A stretch of DNA of 64,000 nucleotides from Chryseobacterium indologenes (GCA_016025055.1 CP065590.1:3658001-3722000); one strand, 5' to 3'; shown: positions 32,801 to 41,631, counted from the first letter of the stretch. The notes: generated by a model from the letters alone, not told the origin. Numbers and translations are program-made.

Positions 32801-34610
32801 GGTTACATCAGAAAAACAAGGAGAACATTCAATCCGGTATCAATATGATCATGATGGAAATCTGGTCAGCCTGCAAAGCAGCCTAGGGGCAGATATTGAT
32901 TATACCTATAATGAGTTGGGTTTGCTGACGGGCGTTGCTGCCAGAAATGACGATACTCCTTTGCCATGGCAGATGAATCTGAATATCACCCGTAACGGAC
33001 AAATGCACAGCCGTGAAATGACCGGAGGTGTTGAAAGTACTTTCGAATTTGATCATATCGGGATGCCCGTAAGTCAGAAAGTTACGGTCAATAAAAAGAC
33101 CGCTACTTTCCATAAAGATTATCACTGGGGCGCCGGAAGCCGATTGTTACAGGTAATGGACAGGGTTACCGGTGGAAGAACAAGATTTGATTATGATGCC
33201 TTCGGAAGCCTTATGGCTGCAGAATATCCTAATGGGGAAGTTCAGTATAAAAATCCTGACGAAACAGGAAGTGTGTATGAAAGTATAAAACGTACAGATC
33301 GGGTGTATGATAAAGGAGGAAAACTGATGCGGGATAAAAACTGGTTTTACCATTACGATGAAGAAGGAAATTTACTCTTAAAAAGTAAACGCCCCATCAA
33401 TGCTGTTACACCTGATCACCAGGAAGAACAGGCCTATACACATCCTTTTTATAAAAATATCGCTTCCAACTGGACCAATACCTCAAAACTTCCGGAGGGA
33501 ACTCATTTACCCGATGTAAGCAAAGACCTTCCAGAAGAAGTGCAGAACCCGGAATGGGAGCCCGGAGACTGGGGCTATTCCTGGATGGGTAACGGAATGT
33601 TGGCCAGCGTAAAACGCCCTAATGGTAAAGAAGTAAATTTTGAATATGACGCGCTGGGAAGAAGGATTTCAAAAATTGGAACAAAGAAAATAACTCGTTA
33701 TATTTGGGACAGTGATGTTCTTTTACATGAATGGACTTATCATATTAATGATATCCCTCAAAATGAAATTGATGAAGAGGGAAACTTATATATTTCCAAT
33801 GAGCCGAAAGAAAATATAATAACCTGGATTTATGAAGATGACGGGTACACGCCCGTAGCAAAATTAATTGGGGATGAACGGTATTCGATACTAAGCAATT
33901 ATTTAGGTACTCCCATTCAGGCTTTTAATGGAGATGGTATTTTAGTTTGGGAGAGAGAACTTGATATCTACGGGAATGTAAGAAGGGAAAAAGGTGTTTC
34001 TCATTTTATTCCTTTCCAATATCAGGGTCAGTATTATGATGATGAAAGTAATTTATGCTACAACCGGTTCAGGTATTATGATGTAGATTCAGGATTATAT
34101 ATTAGTAAAGATCCCGTAGGTTTAATGGGAGGTTTCGGTTTATATAATTACGTTAAAGATATCAATGTATTATTGGATATTTTAGGTTTAATGGCCAATA
34201 ATACTGCTATTGGTGATATGGCAGAAAAGAACTTTGTAGAGGGACTGGAGAAAAGAGGCTGGAAAATATATACTGAAATTAAAAACGGCTCTCAAAATGG
34301 TATTGATGTAGTAGCCCAGCATCCATTGACTAAAAAGGTTCACGTTTTTGAAGTGAAAGCAAACACATCAAGATTAAGTGTTCTTCAGAAAGGGGATGAT
34401 TATATTCAAAACATCTTAGACGAGATAAGAAACAAGGGCACCTTAAGAGGACAAAAAATGGATGTGGGAATGGTAAGAACGGCAAACATTATTGATAGAG
34501 ATATTAAAGCTCATGGTATAGAAGGCAGATTAATTAAATATAAAGTGAATAAAACTACCGGTGATGCTACGATGACACGGATGAGCAACTGGCCACAGAA
34601 ATATAGATAA
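29838..34610 (+). CDS. Rhs-repeat polymorphic toxin with C-terminal PD-(D/E)XK-like nuclease
   Basis: A 1590-residue effector. Residues 1-110 are a charged, glycine-rich N-terminus; about 120-340 is a PAAR-like/membrane-interacting region rich in P, I and G (IPPPPSFMLIPLPLPHP); the Rhs cocoon begins with the VNFATGAMLFEWDDF motif (about 367-382) and continues with many YD repeats (YDxxGNL, YEYDxxGR) to the core end YISKDPVGLMGGFGLYNYV (about 1421-1440). The final 138 residues (from about 1452) are the toxin: AIGDMAEKNFVEGLEKRGW, then NGIDVVA and, 12 residues later, FEVKAN. The D...ExK spacing marks a PD-(D/E)XK restriction-endonuclease-like DNase. Immunity follows 3 bases downstream. It would be delivered by VgrG into rival bacteria. 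Confidence 0.9.
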   Translation: MADQNKNNIKSIKVSKPDMNPDRSLKVNADVTSVSWDKTTQGWKHGMKNNFDSLNPVSMVKSVAGGDDTQAKAGGTGGGGGGDSAVTAEKAAPESKVKLIKVSNPTLSSTAVQHISKHFDIVLAIDIHWTLIPPPPSFMLIPLPLPHPFIGIVFDIMDYIKFSIPIPQFIRNMKSDLPESIPMGGSIYVHGRHKATTTTSVMGVIIPFKHVTSLIPVYMIPFLQEAPHEGEVYYGSQTVLAQGSKMSGNQPQQVLTCMGFPFGMTMLPAMPNKPKKNPLAYFAFYNNFSSMYIQINTGGPVLVGGAFVPHVYTPGEMMMRLAGMFLMRSLTKGIGKGLTKFNHFLQGKFGKTNPVSKALCKVGLEPVNFATGAMLFEWDDFKIEGSTPISWENVWYSDRPYQHGIVGNGVFNNHDLYIVPDEEDKVAAWIHPEELQPMAIPYPEVEEEPTYYRSQKIWQYRPDEKIWIIRKGTDIYTYQRFHHHTEGVIFKVVYIEYGDGTVREYEYQDQNIVLKRIKDVKSGSSIETVLHPEVKKISEVYYCYKNQRDLQVRYDYDESGNLTHVWDIHKKAIIFQYDGENRIIKRINRNGMVYQWEYDEKGRVIHTKGLDGFMEGRLRYDEEEGYTEVIYPRKNNKTEQYFYDEDYLVYKIIDGEGGETWYDYTSYNELKMIGTPEGRVQGYTYDDMGNIAVFHSPDGEEYHYQYNEFGQVIARFTPSGTSEIWNYDDEGKLINYTDAAEESIYYQYRDDEKLPESSRRKDITTHYEYNQRGQLTRLSNTVGKEQYWKYDEYGRLQAFSPKPLTRILWNRDRMGRVVEINEQGQLPLKLRYDAYDLPVYATDGQAEWLMSYTPMGSLKRQVRRNSLTYKKEETLVFGYDAYENLTTITNEKGEVYHFERNNNNEVTGETGFDGQKKFFVRDKDGLVTQSRTPQGKNTLYEYDLGGRLTQVHYPDGTWEAYQYDTSGLLINADNENSSVAFQRNKLGLVTSEKQGEHSIRYQYDHDGNLVSLQSSLGADIDYTYNELGLLTGVAARNDDTPLPWQMNLNITRNGQMHSREMTGGVESTFEFDHIGMPVSQKVTVNKKTATFHKDYHWGAGSRLLQVMDRVTGGRTRFDYDAFGSLMAAEYPNGEVQYKNPDETGSVYESIKRTDRVYDKGGKLMRDKNWFYHYDEEGNLLLKSKRPINAVTPDHQEEQAYTHPFYKNIASNWTNTSKLPEGTHLPDVSKDLPEEVQNPEWEPGDWGYSWMGNGMLASVKRPNGKEVNFEYDALGRRISKIGTKKITRYIWDSDVLLHEWTYHINDIPQNEIDEEGNLYISNEPKENIITWIYEDDGYTPVAKLIGDERYSILSNYLGTPIQAFNGDGILVWERELDIYGNVRREKGVSHFIPFQYQGQYYDDESNLCYNRFRYYDVDSGLYISKDPVGLMGGFGLYNYVKDINVLLDILGLMANNTAIGDMAEKNFVEGLEKRGWKIYTEIKNGSQNGIDVVAQHPLTKKVHVFEVKANTSRLSVLQKGDDYIQNILDEIRNKGTLRGQKMDVGMVRTANIIDRDIKAHGIEGRLIKYKVNKTTGDATMTRMSNWPQKYR

Positions 34611-34613
34611 ACT

Positions 34614-35451
34614 ATGGAGCATAAAAAAATAATCAGCGAATTCAACAAGCAAATTAATAAAACAAAAAACGAAGGAGTAGATCAAACGGAGATCAATCAG
34701 TATTATGAATTGATTAAAGAAAGTATTCAGGATGATATTAAAGACGGTTTTAAAAAAACAATAGCCAGAAATCTTACTTTAGGTATTGGAGTACATGCAG
34801 GAGAATATCCCAAACATTTAATCTTAAATGACCAAAAAGAAGGCTGGAAATACATTACTCGTTACTTACTATGGCAGAAACATATTATGGAAAAACTTTT
34901 TAATGAAAAAGAAGTGACTCCAAGATCTGTTGGCTGTATCATCGGGTTGTCTGTATGGTGGGGGATGGAAGACCTGGCTGAGTTATCCAGAGCGTATTTT
35001 GGGCTTTTATTTAAAGATGACAGAGAAAAATATAAGCAGAAAGAATCATATCACCTGTTTATGGCAATCTTATATGATCTGTATACAAAGAAGGAGGTTA
35101 ATAAAGACCTATACAGTGCTTTACCTGATGATAGTGTTTATAAGAAATTTCTTGATCATTGGGATACAACAGATGAAAGTCTGTTAAAAGATTTGCTTTT
35201 TGAAATAAGCGATTTCCATATTTACAGTTCTTTAGATTTAAAAGATAAATTTTCTGAAATTTTATCTCTGAACTATATCCCGGTTGAGATTAGATTGATT
35301 GAAAAAAATCAGAGAAGGAAAAGGGCTTGTTAATATTCAGGTTGATCATCCTTTGTTGAAGACTCAGCTGGCAGATATCCCCGATACAAAATATGAATGG
35401 GATCTGTCCAAGGATGAAATATATCAGTTTTTACTAAGGAGAGAATCATGA
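34614..35451 (+). CDS. Cognate immunity protein for the Rhs nuclease, 3' frameshifted
   Basis: Located 3 bases after the toxin gene on the same strand, the standard place for an immunity gene. The protein is all-helical and acidic-to-neutral (FNKQINKTKNEGVDQTEINQ, IARNLTLGIGVHAGEYPKHL, SVWWGMEDLAELSRAYFGLL) and would bind and block the nuclease in the cytosol. The raw frame ends at 35333 with EKNQRRKRAC. Removing one A from the A7 run at 35302-35308 gives EKIREGKGLVNIQVDHPLLK and carries on to 35451, about 279 residues; the recovered tail is well formed, so I annotate the longer locus. I do not recognise a named immunity family with certainty. Confidence 0.75.
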
Positions 35452-35492
35452 TCCGGAGGGCTCCTGCAAGGTTCATAATTGGAAAAAGGTGA

Positions 35493-35996
35493 ATGATGCC
35501 AAATATTAACCATGCTGTATTAATCGGTAGCTCTGCGGAGCGTGTGTACCATGCAATCACAAACCAGGAGCAGCTTTCAAAATGGTGGACGGCGGGTGCT
35601 AAAATCGTAGCAACACTCAATAGTATTGCCTATTTTCCTTTTGGTAATGGGTATTCCAAAGAGATGGTTGTTACAGAGTTAAAACCTTTTGAAACAGTCA
35701 GATGGTATTGTATAAAAGGTGCAGATGAATGGATAGGAACTGATGTTTTATTTCAGTTGATTCCCGGAAATAAAGAATCAATGTTATCATTATATCCTGA
35801 AATTTCAGGGCAGATTGAACAGATGAAAACGGAGGACGCAACACTGGTCATTTTCAGACATAGTAACTGGAAATCAGAGACTCTCATGCTTGCTGAATGC
35901 AATTATACATGGGGAAGGTTTTTAAGAAGCCTACAATTGTTATGTGAAACGGGAAAAGGACATCCGTGGCCTCACCAGCACGAAATCGATCTGTGA
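35493..35996 (+). CDS. SRPBCC/START-like (AHSA1-type) protein
   Basis: A 167-residue protein with the helix-grip fold of the AHSA1/YndB group: INHAVLIGSSAERVYHAITN, EQLSKWWTAGAKI, then strands with MVVTELKPFETVRWYCIKGA and the long C-terminal helix RFLRSLQLLCETGKGHPWP. The fold has an internal hydrophobic pocket for lipids or small molecules; in bacteria the members are mostly of unknown function. It is just downstream of the immunity gene, separated by about 40 bases, and could be read-through transcribed but has no functional link. The first two codons are both ATG, so it may begin at 35496. Confidence 0.85.
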   Translation: MMPNINHAVLIGSSAERVYHAITNQEQLSKWWTAGAKIVATLNSIAYFPFGNGYSKEMVVTELKPFETVRWYCIKGADEWIGTDVLFQLIPGNKESMLSLYPEISGQIEQMKTEDATLVIFRHSNWKSETLMLAECNYTWGRFLRSLQLLCETGKGHPWPHQHEIDL

Positions 35997-36037
35997 CAGA
36001 CCAGTAAAAGTATGAACCAAATCTTATCAAATATATT

Positions 36038-36532
36038 ATGAAAAAAATATTCTCGGAACTTAAAGGCTTTGTTATTTATAATCCGGATCTCCTGGCAAAA
36101 TATCTGCAGGAAAATAACTTGCCGGGAACCAATATTTTGAAATATTTTGTCGAAAATGAACATGGCGATGAAATTACAAAATTAGGAATTGCGATACCTG
36201 TTATAGGCGTAGAGGAAGATTATTACACTTTCAGTATCTCAGCACCGGGACAACCTATCCTTGCTCCGGAAGAAGTTGCCGTTCAATCTGAAGACTGGGT
36301 ATTTCGATCAACGAATCATGAAATGAAAATTGTCGGTATCGGTTATCTTAAAGACATATCTTCCATTACCGATGAAAATAGCATCAGCCTTTCCATAGAA
36401 AACGGATGGTTTTCGCTAAAAATACAAGGCGGAATGAAAAATGGAGAACGATTATTTGAATTAATTATACAAAAACAGGACTCCAAACCTATTTTTAACG
36501 GTGATTTGACCACTGAATATTACTACAGATAA
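36038..36532 (+). CDS. Hypothetical protein, 164 residues
   Basis: I do not recognise a family. The sequence is soluble, without a signal peptide, and mixes helix at the start (MKKIFSELKGFVIYNPDLLA, KYLQENNLPG) with strands in the rest (DYYTFSISAPGQPILA, EVAVQSEDWVFRSTNHEMKI, SLSIENGWFSLKIQGG). Codon use and A+T content match the neighbours and the frame is clean, so it is probably a real gene. It follows the SRPBCC gene by 41 bases. Confidence 0.6.
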   Translation: MKKIFSELKGFVIYNPDLLAKYLQENNLPGTNILKYFVENEHGDEITKLGIAIPVIGVEEDYYTFSISAPGQPILAPEEVAVQSEDWVFRSTNHEMKIVGIGYLKDISSITDENSISLSIENGWFSLKIQGGMKNGERLFELIIQKQDSKPIFNGDLTTEYYYR

Positions 36533-36691
36533 AAAATAGCCGCGTTTTTGTAAGAACCCGTTGTGAAATCAGATTTTTTTTATTCCCGTACCGGAATATC
36601 CTAAATGGTTGTGATCCACCGGATTTCATTTCGGTGTAAGAACCAAGACCTTTTAAAAACCGTGCAAATACTAATTTTCTTGAAAAAATAT

Positions 36692-36722
36692 TTTGTCAGT
36701 ATTAAAAAACTTTCTATATTTG
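36692..36722 (+). promoter_or_regulatory. Consensus promoter of tRNA-Ser
   Basis: TTTG (36692-36695), exactly 19 bases, TATATTTG (36715-36722): a perfect match to the Bacteroidota consensus, 35 bases before the tRNA. Confidence 0.8.
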
Positions 36723-36756
36723 CACCACTGAAAACAACGATACAATCGGAGTTTAA

Positions 36757-36841
36757 GGAGAGTTGGCAGAGTGGTCGATTGCGGCAGTCTTGAAAACTGT
36801 TGACTGTAACAGGTCCGGGGGTTCGAATCCCTCACTCTCCG
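36757..36841 (+). tRNA. tRNA-Ser (anticodon UGA)
   Basis: The acceptor arms GGAGAGT (36757-36763) and ACTCTCC (36834-36840) pair over 7 bases with discriminator G at 36841. The anticodon loop CTTGAAA reads UGA (serine), there is a long class II variable arm, and the T loop GGTTCGAATCC is canonical. No CCA is encoded after the discriminator (the next bases are CAG). Confidence 0.95.
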
Positions 36842-36844
36842 CAG

Positions 36845-36881
36845 AAAAAAGCCTTAGGATTTTAAATTCTAAGGCTTTTTT
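36845..36881 (+). terminator. Terminator of tRNA-Ser
   Basis: AAAAGCCTTAG (36847-36857) and CTAAGGCTTTT (36869-36879) with a loop of about 11 bases and T run; directly after the tRNA. Confidence 0.85.
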
Positions 36882-37181
36882 ATTTACATCATCCCGAAGT
36901 GATAGTATAGGGCAGTTTTTCCGGAATCCGTCTTAAAAGTTGAGGGCTAAGCAAAAATTTGGTTAATCTGAAGACAAAAAATTTCTGTCCTTTTTACTCT
37001 TTTAAGTTATATTCTGAAGCTTTACGGATATAAGAATCAATAAGGCTGTGCCTAATCTTTGCTTAAATAAAAAATTTAAACCTTCATTACATTTACATTA
37101 TAGAATGATAAATATTTCAAATCTCCCGGTTTTTGAGACTTATCCGAATTATCCGCTAAGTGTTTTTTTACATACTGTCAG
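36882..37181. other. AT-rich gap without visible features
   Basis: I see no ORF, repeat or clear promoter in this 300-base stretch. Confidence 0.55.
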
Positions 37182-38399
37182 CTATTTTTTGTTTTTGTTA
37201 AAAGCAAAATAGACAATAAAAATACTTATGGCCATTAAAATAGATGCTAAAAGGAACGGAGCTCCCGGAAACCTGAAAGGAGCCGCTTCTGTCGTAAAAT
37301 AATAAAATAAATGAGTCATGATAGGAGGTCCTATGATGGATGTTACGCTTACTAAACTTGTCAAGGCTCCCTGTAGCTCACCTTGTTCATTAGAAGGGAT
37401 GCTTTTGGTGATTACAGATTGAAGGGCAGGTCCGCAAATTCCTCCTAAAGAGTAGGGAATGAGAAAAACAAACACCATCCAGCCTTCCCGCGCAAATGCA
37501 AATAAAAACAAACCAACTGCATAGAACATCAGTCCGTAATAAATACTTTTCTTTTCACCGAGTTTAGGCATTGTCCATCTTATCAAAACCCCTTGCACCA
37601 GTCCCAGCAGTAAACCAAGTACTCCAAGGGAAATACCTACCAATTGTTCCGTCCAGCCAAAAGTATACATTGTAAAGAAATGCCAGTTACTCTGTACAGC
37701 ATGAATACCAATATAGACCAGGACCAGTGCGATAACCATGGTTGATATATCAGGTTGCCTGCTTAAAAATTTAAGTGATCCGACGGGATTGGCACGCTTC
37801 CATTCAAATGGTCTGCGTTTATCTTTACTTAAACTTTCAGGAAGAATAAAATATCCATACAGGAAATTCAACAGGCATAGACCTGCTGCTGCATAAAAAG
37901 GAAGTCTTGCCCCATAATGTCCCAATAATCCACCGATGACAGGACCGATAATAAAGCCAAGACCCAATGCAGCACCGATCATTCCAAAATTTTTTGCCCT
38001 ATCTTCATCTGTGGATATATCGGCTATATAGGCTGTTGCTGTTGAAATACTCGCTCCCGTCAGTCCGGCAATGACCCTGCCCAAGAATAGCCAGGCTATA
38101 GAAGGAGCAAGAGCCAGAAAAATATAATCTATTGCAAACCCGAAAAGCGAGCATAAAATAACGGGACGCCGTCCGTACTGATCACTGAGATTACCTACGA
38201 CAGGCGAAAATATAAACTGTGTAAATGCATAGGCAAAACCAAGCCAGCCGCCATATTGAGCCGCTGTATTGATGTCACTGTGAATAAGTTCTTTAATAAG
38301 TTTGGGAACCACCGGAAGTATAATTCCCCATCCCGTAATATCAATCAGCAAAGTCACAAAAATGAATCCGATGGCTGCTTTTTTTGTTGAATTTTTCAT
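37182..38399 (-). CDS. TCR/Tet-type MFS drug efflux transporter
   Basis: A 405-residue, 12-helix inner-membrane protein. Class features of the TetA/BcR group are visible: LIDITGWGIILPVVPKLI in helix 1, the loop motif GNLSDQYGRRPVIL between helices 2 and 3, and GRVIAGLTGASISTATAYIA followed by GAALGLGFIIGPVIGGLLG (motif C) in helices 4-5. Such pumps exchange drug, often tetracycline, for protons. Whether this one carries tetracyclines cannot be seen from sequence alone. An AraC regulator lies upstream in the same direction and may control it. Confidence 0.88.
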   Translation of the reverse strand: MKNSTKKAAIGFIFVTLLIDITGWGIILPVVPKLIKELIHSDINTAAQYGGWLGFAYAFTQFIFSPVVGNLSDQYGRRPVILCSLFGFAIDYIFLALAPSIAWLFLGRVIAGLTGASISTATAYIADISTDEDRAKNFGMIGAALGLGFIIGPVIGGLLGHYGARLPFYAAAGLCLLNFLYGYFILPESLSKDKRRPFEWKRANPVGSLKFLSRQPDISTMVIALVLVYIGIHAVQSNWHFFTMYTFGWTEQLVGISLGVLGLLLGLVQGVLIRWTMPKLGEKKSIYYGLMFYAVGLFLFAFAREGWMVFVFLIPYSLGGICGPALQSVITKSIPSNEQGELQGALTSLVSVTSIIGPPIMTHLFYYFTTEAAPFRFPGAPFLLASILMAISIFIVYFAFNKNKK

Positions 38400-38606
38400 G
38401 GGGTAAAAATAGAAACAGCAGAGATTTCCGGTCTTTACATTTTTGTGGGGTTTGCGTTCAATTTGTAATATGAATTTCGAAATGTTTTTACCAAAACGAA
38501 AGTCATTGCACTATTAATGCACCTTTTTAAAGTAAGAAGAAGGTGTAATGTCCTGGAATTGAATTGTCATAACGGTTTTGAACGGGGAATATACCGATAA
38601 TGAGAT

Positions 38607-39506
38607 CTATTGTTCATTTCTAAACGCTCCCGGTGAAATACCCGTAACTCTTTTAAAATATCGGCAAAATAAACTGGTTTCTTCAAAATTAAGCTCTTCA
38701 CTGATCTGCTTGATGGACAAATTTGATGAGGTGAGTAATGTTTTAGCATGTAATATAACGGTGTGATCCACCCACTGTAATACGGATTTTCCTGTTTTTT
38801 GTTTCAGAAAAGTAGAGAGGTATTGAGGAGTAAGGTGAAATTTTTCCGCATAAAATTTTACAGTACGTTCCTGTCTTGCATACTTAGAGATCAACAGATA
38901 GAAATCATCAATAATTTCATGGGTACGGTTCTTTGTCAGGATTCTATGATCTTTCAAACCGGAATATACCTCAGAAATCATACACATCAGGCTTATAACA
39001 AGATGTCGTAACATTTCAGCTTTTCCGGGACTTTCTTTTTTATGATAAAATTTTTGGATAAGATTAAGCAGTTCATTTTGGAGAACGAATTCTTCCTCTT
39101 TAAGTCTGATGACCGGTCTCCATCTGATTTGATCGTTCATAATGAATTCACGAAGGATAGGAAATGAAGTAATAAAATCCGAGGAAAGAGCAATACTTAC
39201 GATCTCTGCATCGTCACTCAAGGATTTTGTATCAATCATTAATTGAGGCTGCAAAACAGCAATGTCGCCTGCATTGATTTCATATTCAAGAAAATGGATC
39301 TGCGCTTTCATGGAACCTTTCATTAAAAAGCCCAGCAACAATCCGTCAAAAAGACGTGTATGCTTGTGATATTCTTTTCCCGGATGATGCTGTTGATGAA
39401 GAACAGCTATTCCATCCATCTTTTTTGAAACATCAATATTATACAGCGTATGGACGTTGTCTAAGGTAATAAATAAAGCCATATTCAAATGTCGGTAAAA
39501 ATGCAT
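38607..39506 (-). CDS. AraC-family transcriptional regulator
   Basis: A 299-residue regulator with an N-terminal cupin-like sensor (HQQHHPGKEYHKHTRLFDGL, then MKAQIHFLEYEINAGDIAVL) and a C-terminal double helix-turn-helix (about residues 200-295: KFYAEKFHLTPQYLSTFLKQ and ISEELNFEETSLFCRYFKRV, ending in TGISPGAFR). The signal is unknown. It lies 207 bases upstream of the MFS pump and on the same strand, so it may control that gene. An alternative start is the ATG at 39482 (MALFITLDNVHTL). Confidence 0.88.
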   Translation of the reverse strand: MHFYRHLNMALFITLDNVHTLYNIDVSKKMDGIAVLHQQHHPGKEYHKHTRLFDGLLLGFLMKGSMKAQIHFLEYEINAGDIAVLQPQLMIDTKSLSDDAEIVSIALSSDFITSFPILREFIMNDQIRWRPVIRLKEEEFVLQNELLNLIQKFYHKKESPGKAEMLRHLVISLMCMISEVYSGLKDHRILTKNRTHEIIDDFYLLISKYARQERTVKFYAEKFHLTPQYLSTFLKQKTGKSVLQWVDHTVILHAKTLLTSSNLSIKQISEELNFEETSLFCRYFKRVTGISPGAFRNEQ

Positions 39507-39856
39507 ATTGATGACAAATATTTATTATTGAATCTGAGTTTAGATTAATGTATCCAAATTCAGGTTATTGAACTACCGGAATTTGTCATAATTTATCCAC
39601 AAAGCTGTGGCAATATTTTTACATATGTTTTTTTTTCTGGCCGGTGGGAACATCTAGTTTTGTAGTACTAAAACTGCCTGCAATGAAAAATAACATGATA
39701 CTTTTTTCTTTATTTAAGTTGTTTCAATAGAACAAATTGATTTTTGGGCTGATCTCTTTCAATGGTATTTGCAAGTAATACTGTACATACATAATGGTTT
39801 TCAATTTTGCAGACTGCCAATACACAGGAAAAACACTCAACTATAATTATATCATA
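39507..39856. other. Intergenic region upstream of the second tail-fibre-domain gene
   Basis: It separates divergent genes. It holds TTATCCACA at about 39593 (a DnaA-box-like 9-mer), a short hairpin around it, and a 12-codon frame at 39682; none is convincing as a feature. Confidence 0.5.
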
Positions 39857-41281
39857 ATGTTTAAAAAATTAACTACAGTATCAGTGCTGACAGCATTGTT
39901 TTCTTATAGCCTTGTATATGCACAAAGCGTTGGGATAAATACGGACAAACCGGGTTCAACACTGGATATTAACGGATCTTTAGCCGCAAAATACAGTACA
40001 GTCAATGCTGCAACGTATGCGATGACTTCCGGAGATTTTCATATCTCTTATAACGGGTCAGGAAATACAACTTTTACATTGCCGGCAGCCGTATCAGGTG
40101 AAGGAAATTTTAAAGGCAGAATGTACAACATTAAGAACAATACTGCTTTTATCATAACCATAAATGCGGCAGCTTCAGAGACAATTAATGGAAATGCCAG
40201 TGTCACGGTGGCTCCCAATCAAAGCTTACAACTTATCAGTACCGGCCTTACAGGTGCAGCTTCCACATGGGATGTATCAGGAAATTCTTCAGCCGCAATA
40301 ACAGCAAGTAATGGTCTTAGCCTTGTAGGAAATGATGTCAGGCTTGGTGGAACACTGACCCAAAATACCGCTATCGACTATGCAGATAAGGCATTGTATC
40401 TGAGAAGCAATAATACAGGTTTCGGACTTACCGGAATCAGTAATATCAATGCGGGAACCAACGCGGCCACGATTTTACAACTGACGAATGATTCGGGGAA
40501 CGCCCTCAATATGTTTTTAAACTCTTCTACAAGATCTTTAGACGGCGGAGCCAATGCCGCGACCATAAATAATTCAGGTGGTCCGCTGACGGTGGCCGGG
40601 AATAATAATGTAGCACAATTTGCGATCGGAACGAGCGGACTGCAGTACAATTATGCTACCTTAGACAGGCTAAGGGTAGACAGTAACGGCGATATCTACA
40701 TGAACAGACCTGAGGAACCCGGAGGTGGCGGAAATAAAATATCCGCGAGCAAAGGACACCTTGACCTAAGCGGATACAATACACTCAATGGAAGCAGTAC
40801 GCAGGTTTACCTGGGAGCTGAAGGATTTAAATACAGCTATAATGCCAGTACAAAGGTAATTATTGATGGTAATGGAACAGTAAGTGCCGCGGGAGGTTTT
40901 GTAAACACCTCAGATATGCGTTTAAAAACTCAGATTAAAGAAATTATATACGGACTGAATACTATTATGGCTTTGCAGCCCAAACAGTACGAATTGTCTG
41001 ATCATATTGAAATTAAAGACGGAAAACCTGTAGTGAACCCCGCTCTCAGCACACAACATAAAATTGGTTTCCTGGCTCAGGACCTTTACCAAAAGATTCC
41101 GGAGGCCGTTTATAAGCCTAAGGACGAGACTAAGCAGGCGTGGGGTGTGGATTATGCCTTGATTGTTCCGGCTTTAACAAAAGCGATCCAGGAGCAACAG
41201 GCAGAAATAGAACAGCAAAAAGCAATAATTAATAAGTTGGAAACTGAATTACAATTCATCAAAAAGAAGTTAGGATTGTAA
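39857..41281 (+). CDS. Secreted protein with C-terminal S74 tail-fibre/endosialidase-chaperone domain
   Basis: A 474-residue protein with a signal peptide (MFKKLTTVSVLTALFSYS, cleaved near YAQ), the usual SVGINTDKPGSTLDINGSL opening, a long beta-rich middle full of N, G, S and T, and a C-terminal S74 domain that starts at SDMRLKTQIKEIIYGLNT and ends in a coiled coil (AIQEQQAEIEQQKAIINKL). The S-D pair used for self-cleavage in phage fibres is present. It is longer than its relative at 10207-11067 and shares only the ends. It is likely displayed on the cell surface as a trimeric fibre. The raw frame opens at 39794; the signal peptide decides for 39857. Confidence 0.85.
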   Translation: MFKKLTTVSVLTALFSYSLVYAQSVGINTDKPGSTLDINGSLAAKYSTVNAATYAMTSGDFHISYNGSGNTTFTLPAAVSGEGNFKGRMYNIKNNTAFIITINAAASETINGNASVTVAPNQSLQLISTGLTGAASTWDVSGNSSAAITASNGLSLVGNDVRLGGTLTQNTAIDYADKALYLRSNNTGFGLTGISNINAGTNAATILQLTNDSGNALNMFLNSSTRSLDGGANAATINNSGGPLTVAGNNNVAQFAIGTSGLQYNYATLDRLRVDSNGDIYMNRPEEPGGGGNKISASKGHLDLSGYNTLNGSSTQVYLGAEGFKYSYNASTKVIIDGNGTVSAAGGFVNTSDMRLKTQIKEIIYGLNTIMALQPKQYELSDHIEIKDGKPVVNPALSTQHKIGFLAQDLYQKIPEAVYKPKDETKQAWGVDYALIVPALTKAIQEQQAEIEQQKAIINKLETELQFIKKKLGL

Positions 41282-41450
41282 AGTATAAAAATGATAAAGG
41301 AAAATTTTGCTTCCATGAGATTCTAAAAACATAAAGGATACAGATATACATGATTTCTATCCAAAAATTATGTATGCCAAAGCTTTGATCCCTCAGTTTT
41401 CAATGTTTTTTACCACAAAGCTTGTAAAGGAAAACAATCTTTTGTAATTA

Positions 41451-41484
41451 AAAAATAGCCATGTATACTGTATGGCTATTTTTT
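41451..41484 (+). terminator. Terminator downstream of the tail-fibre-domain gene
   Basis: AAAAATAGCCAT and ATGGCTATTTTTT form a 12-base stem, 170 bases after the stop. Confidence 0.75.
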
Positions 41485-41515
41485 ATCTGTAATGACTCTC
41501 AAGGTTTGCAAGAGT

Positions 41516-41582
41516 AAAAAAACGACCGTATACTTGGAAGGAAAAGATTAAGGAAAAGTTCCTTCTGAGAGGGACGGTCGTT
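41516..41582 (-). terminator. Long-stem terminator of the hidden small ORF
   Basis: AACGACCGT (41521-41529) and ACGGTCGTT (41574-41582) form the base, and GAAGGAA and TTCCTTC form an inner stem. Read on the minus strand it is followed by a run of T (41522-41516). The only minus-strand ORF it can serve is the one at 41632-41745. Confidence 0.75.
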
Positions 41583-41631
41583 ACACATACATTTATACTA
41601 ATTAAAAATTACTCATTTTATAGCGATGTCA

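Noticed and set aside
36605..36793. A 62-codon frame running into the tRNA gene
   Set aside because: It overlaps tRNA-Ser and its promoter and has no protein-like features.
36757..36841. tRNA-Ser as an attachment site for an integrated element
   Set aside because: No integrase gene or repeated 3' tRNA end was found in the window.
39590..39605. TTATCCACA, a DnaA-box-like word
   Set aside because: It is a single copy without clustered boxes, AT-rich unwinding region or dnaA/dnaN nearby; not an origin.
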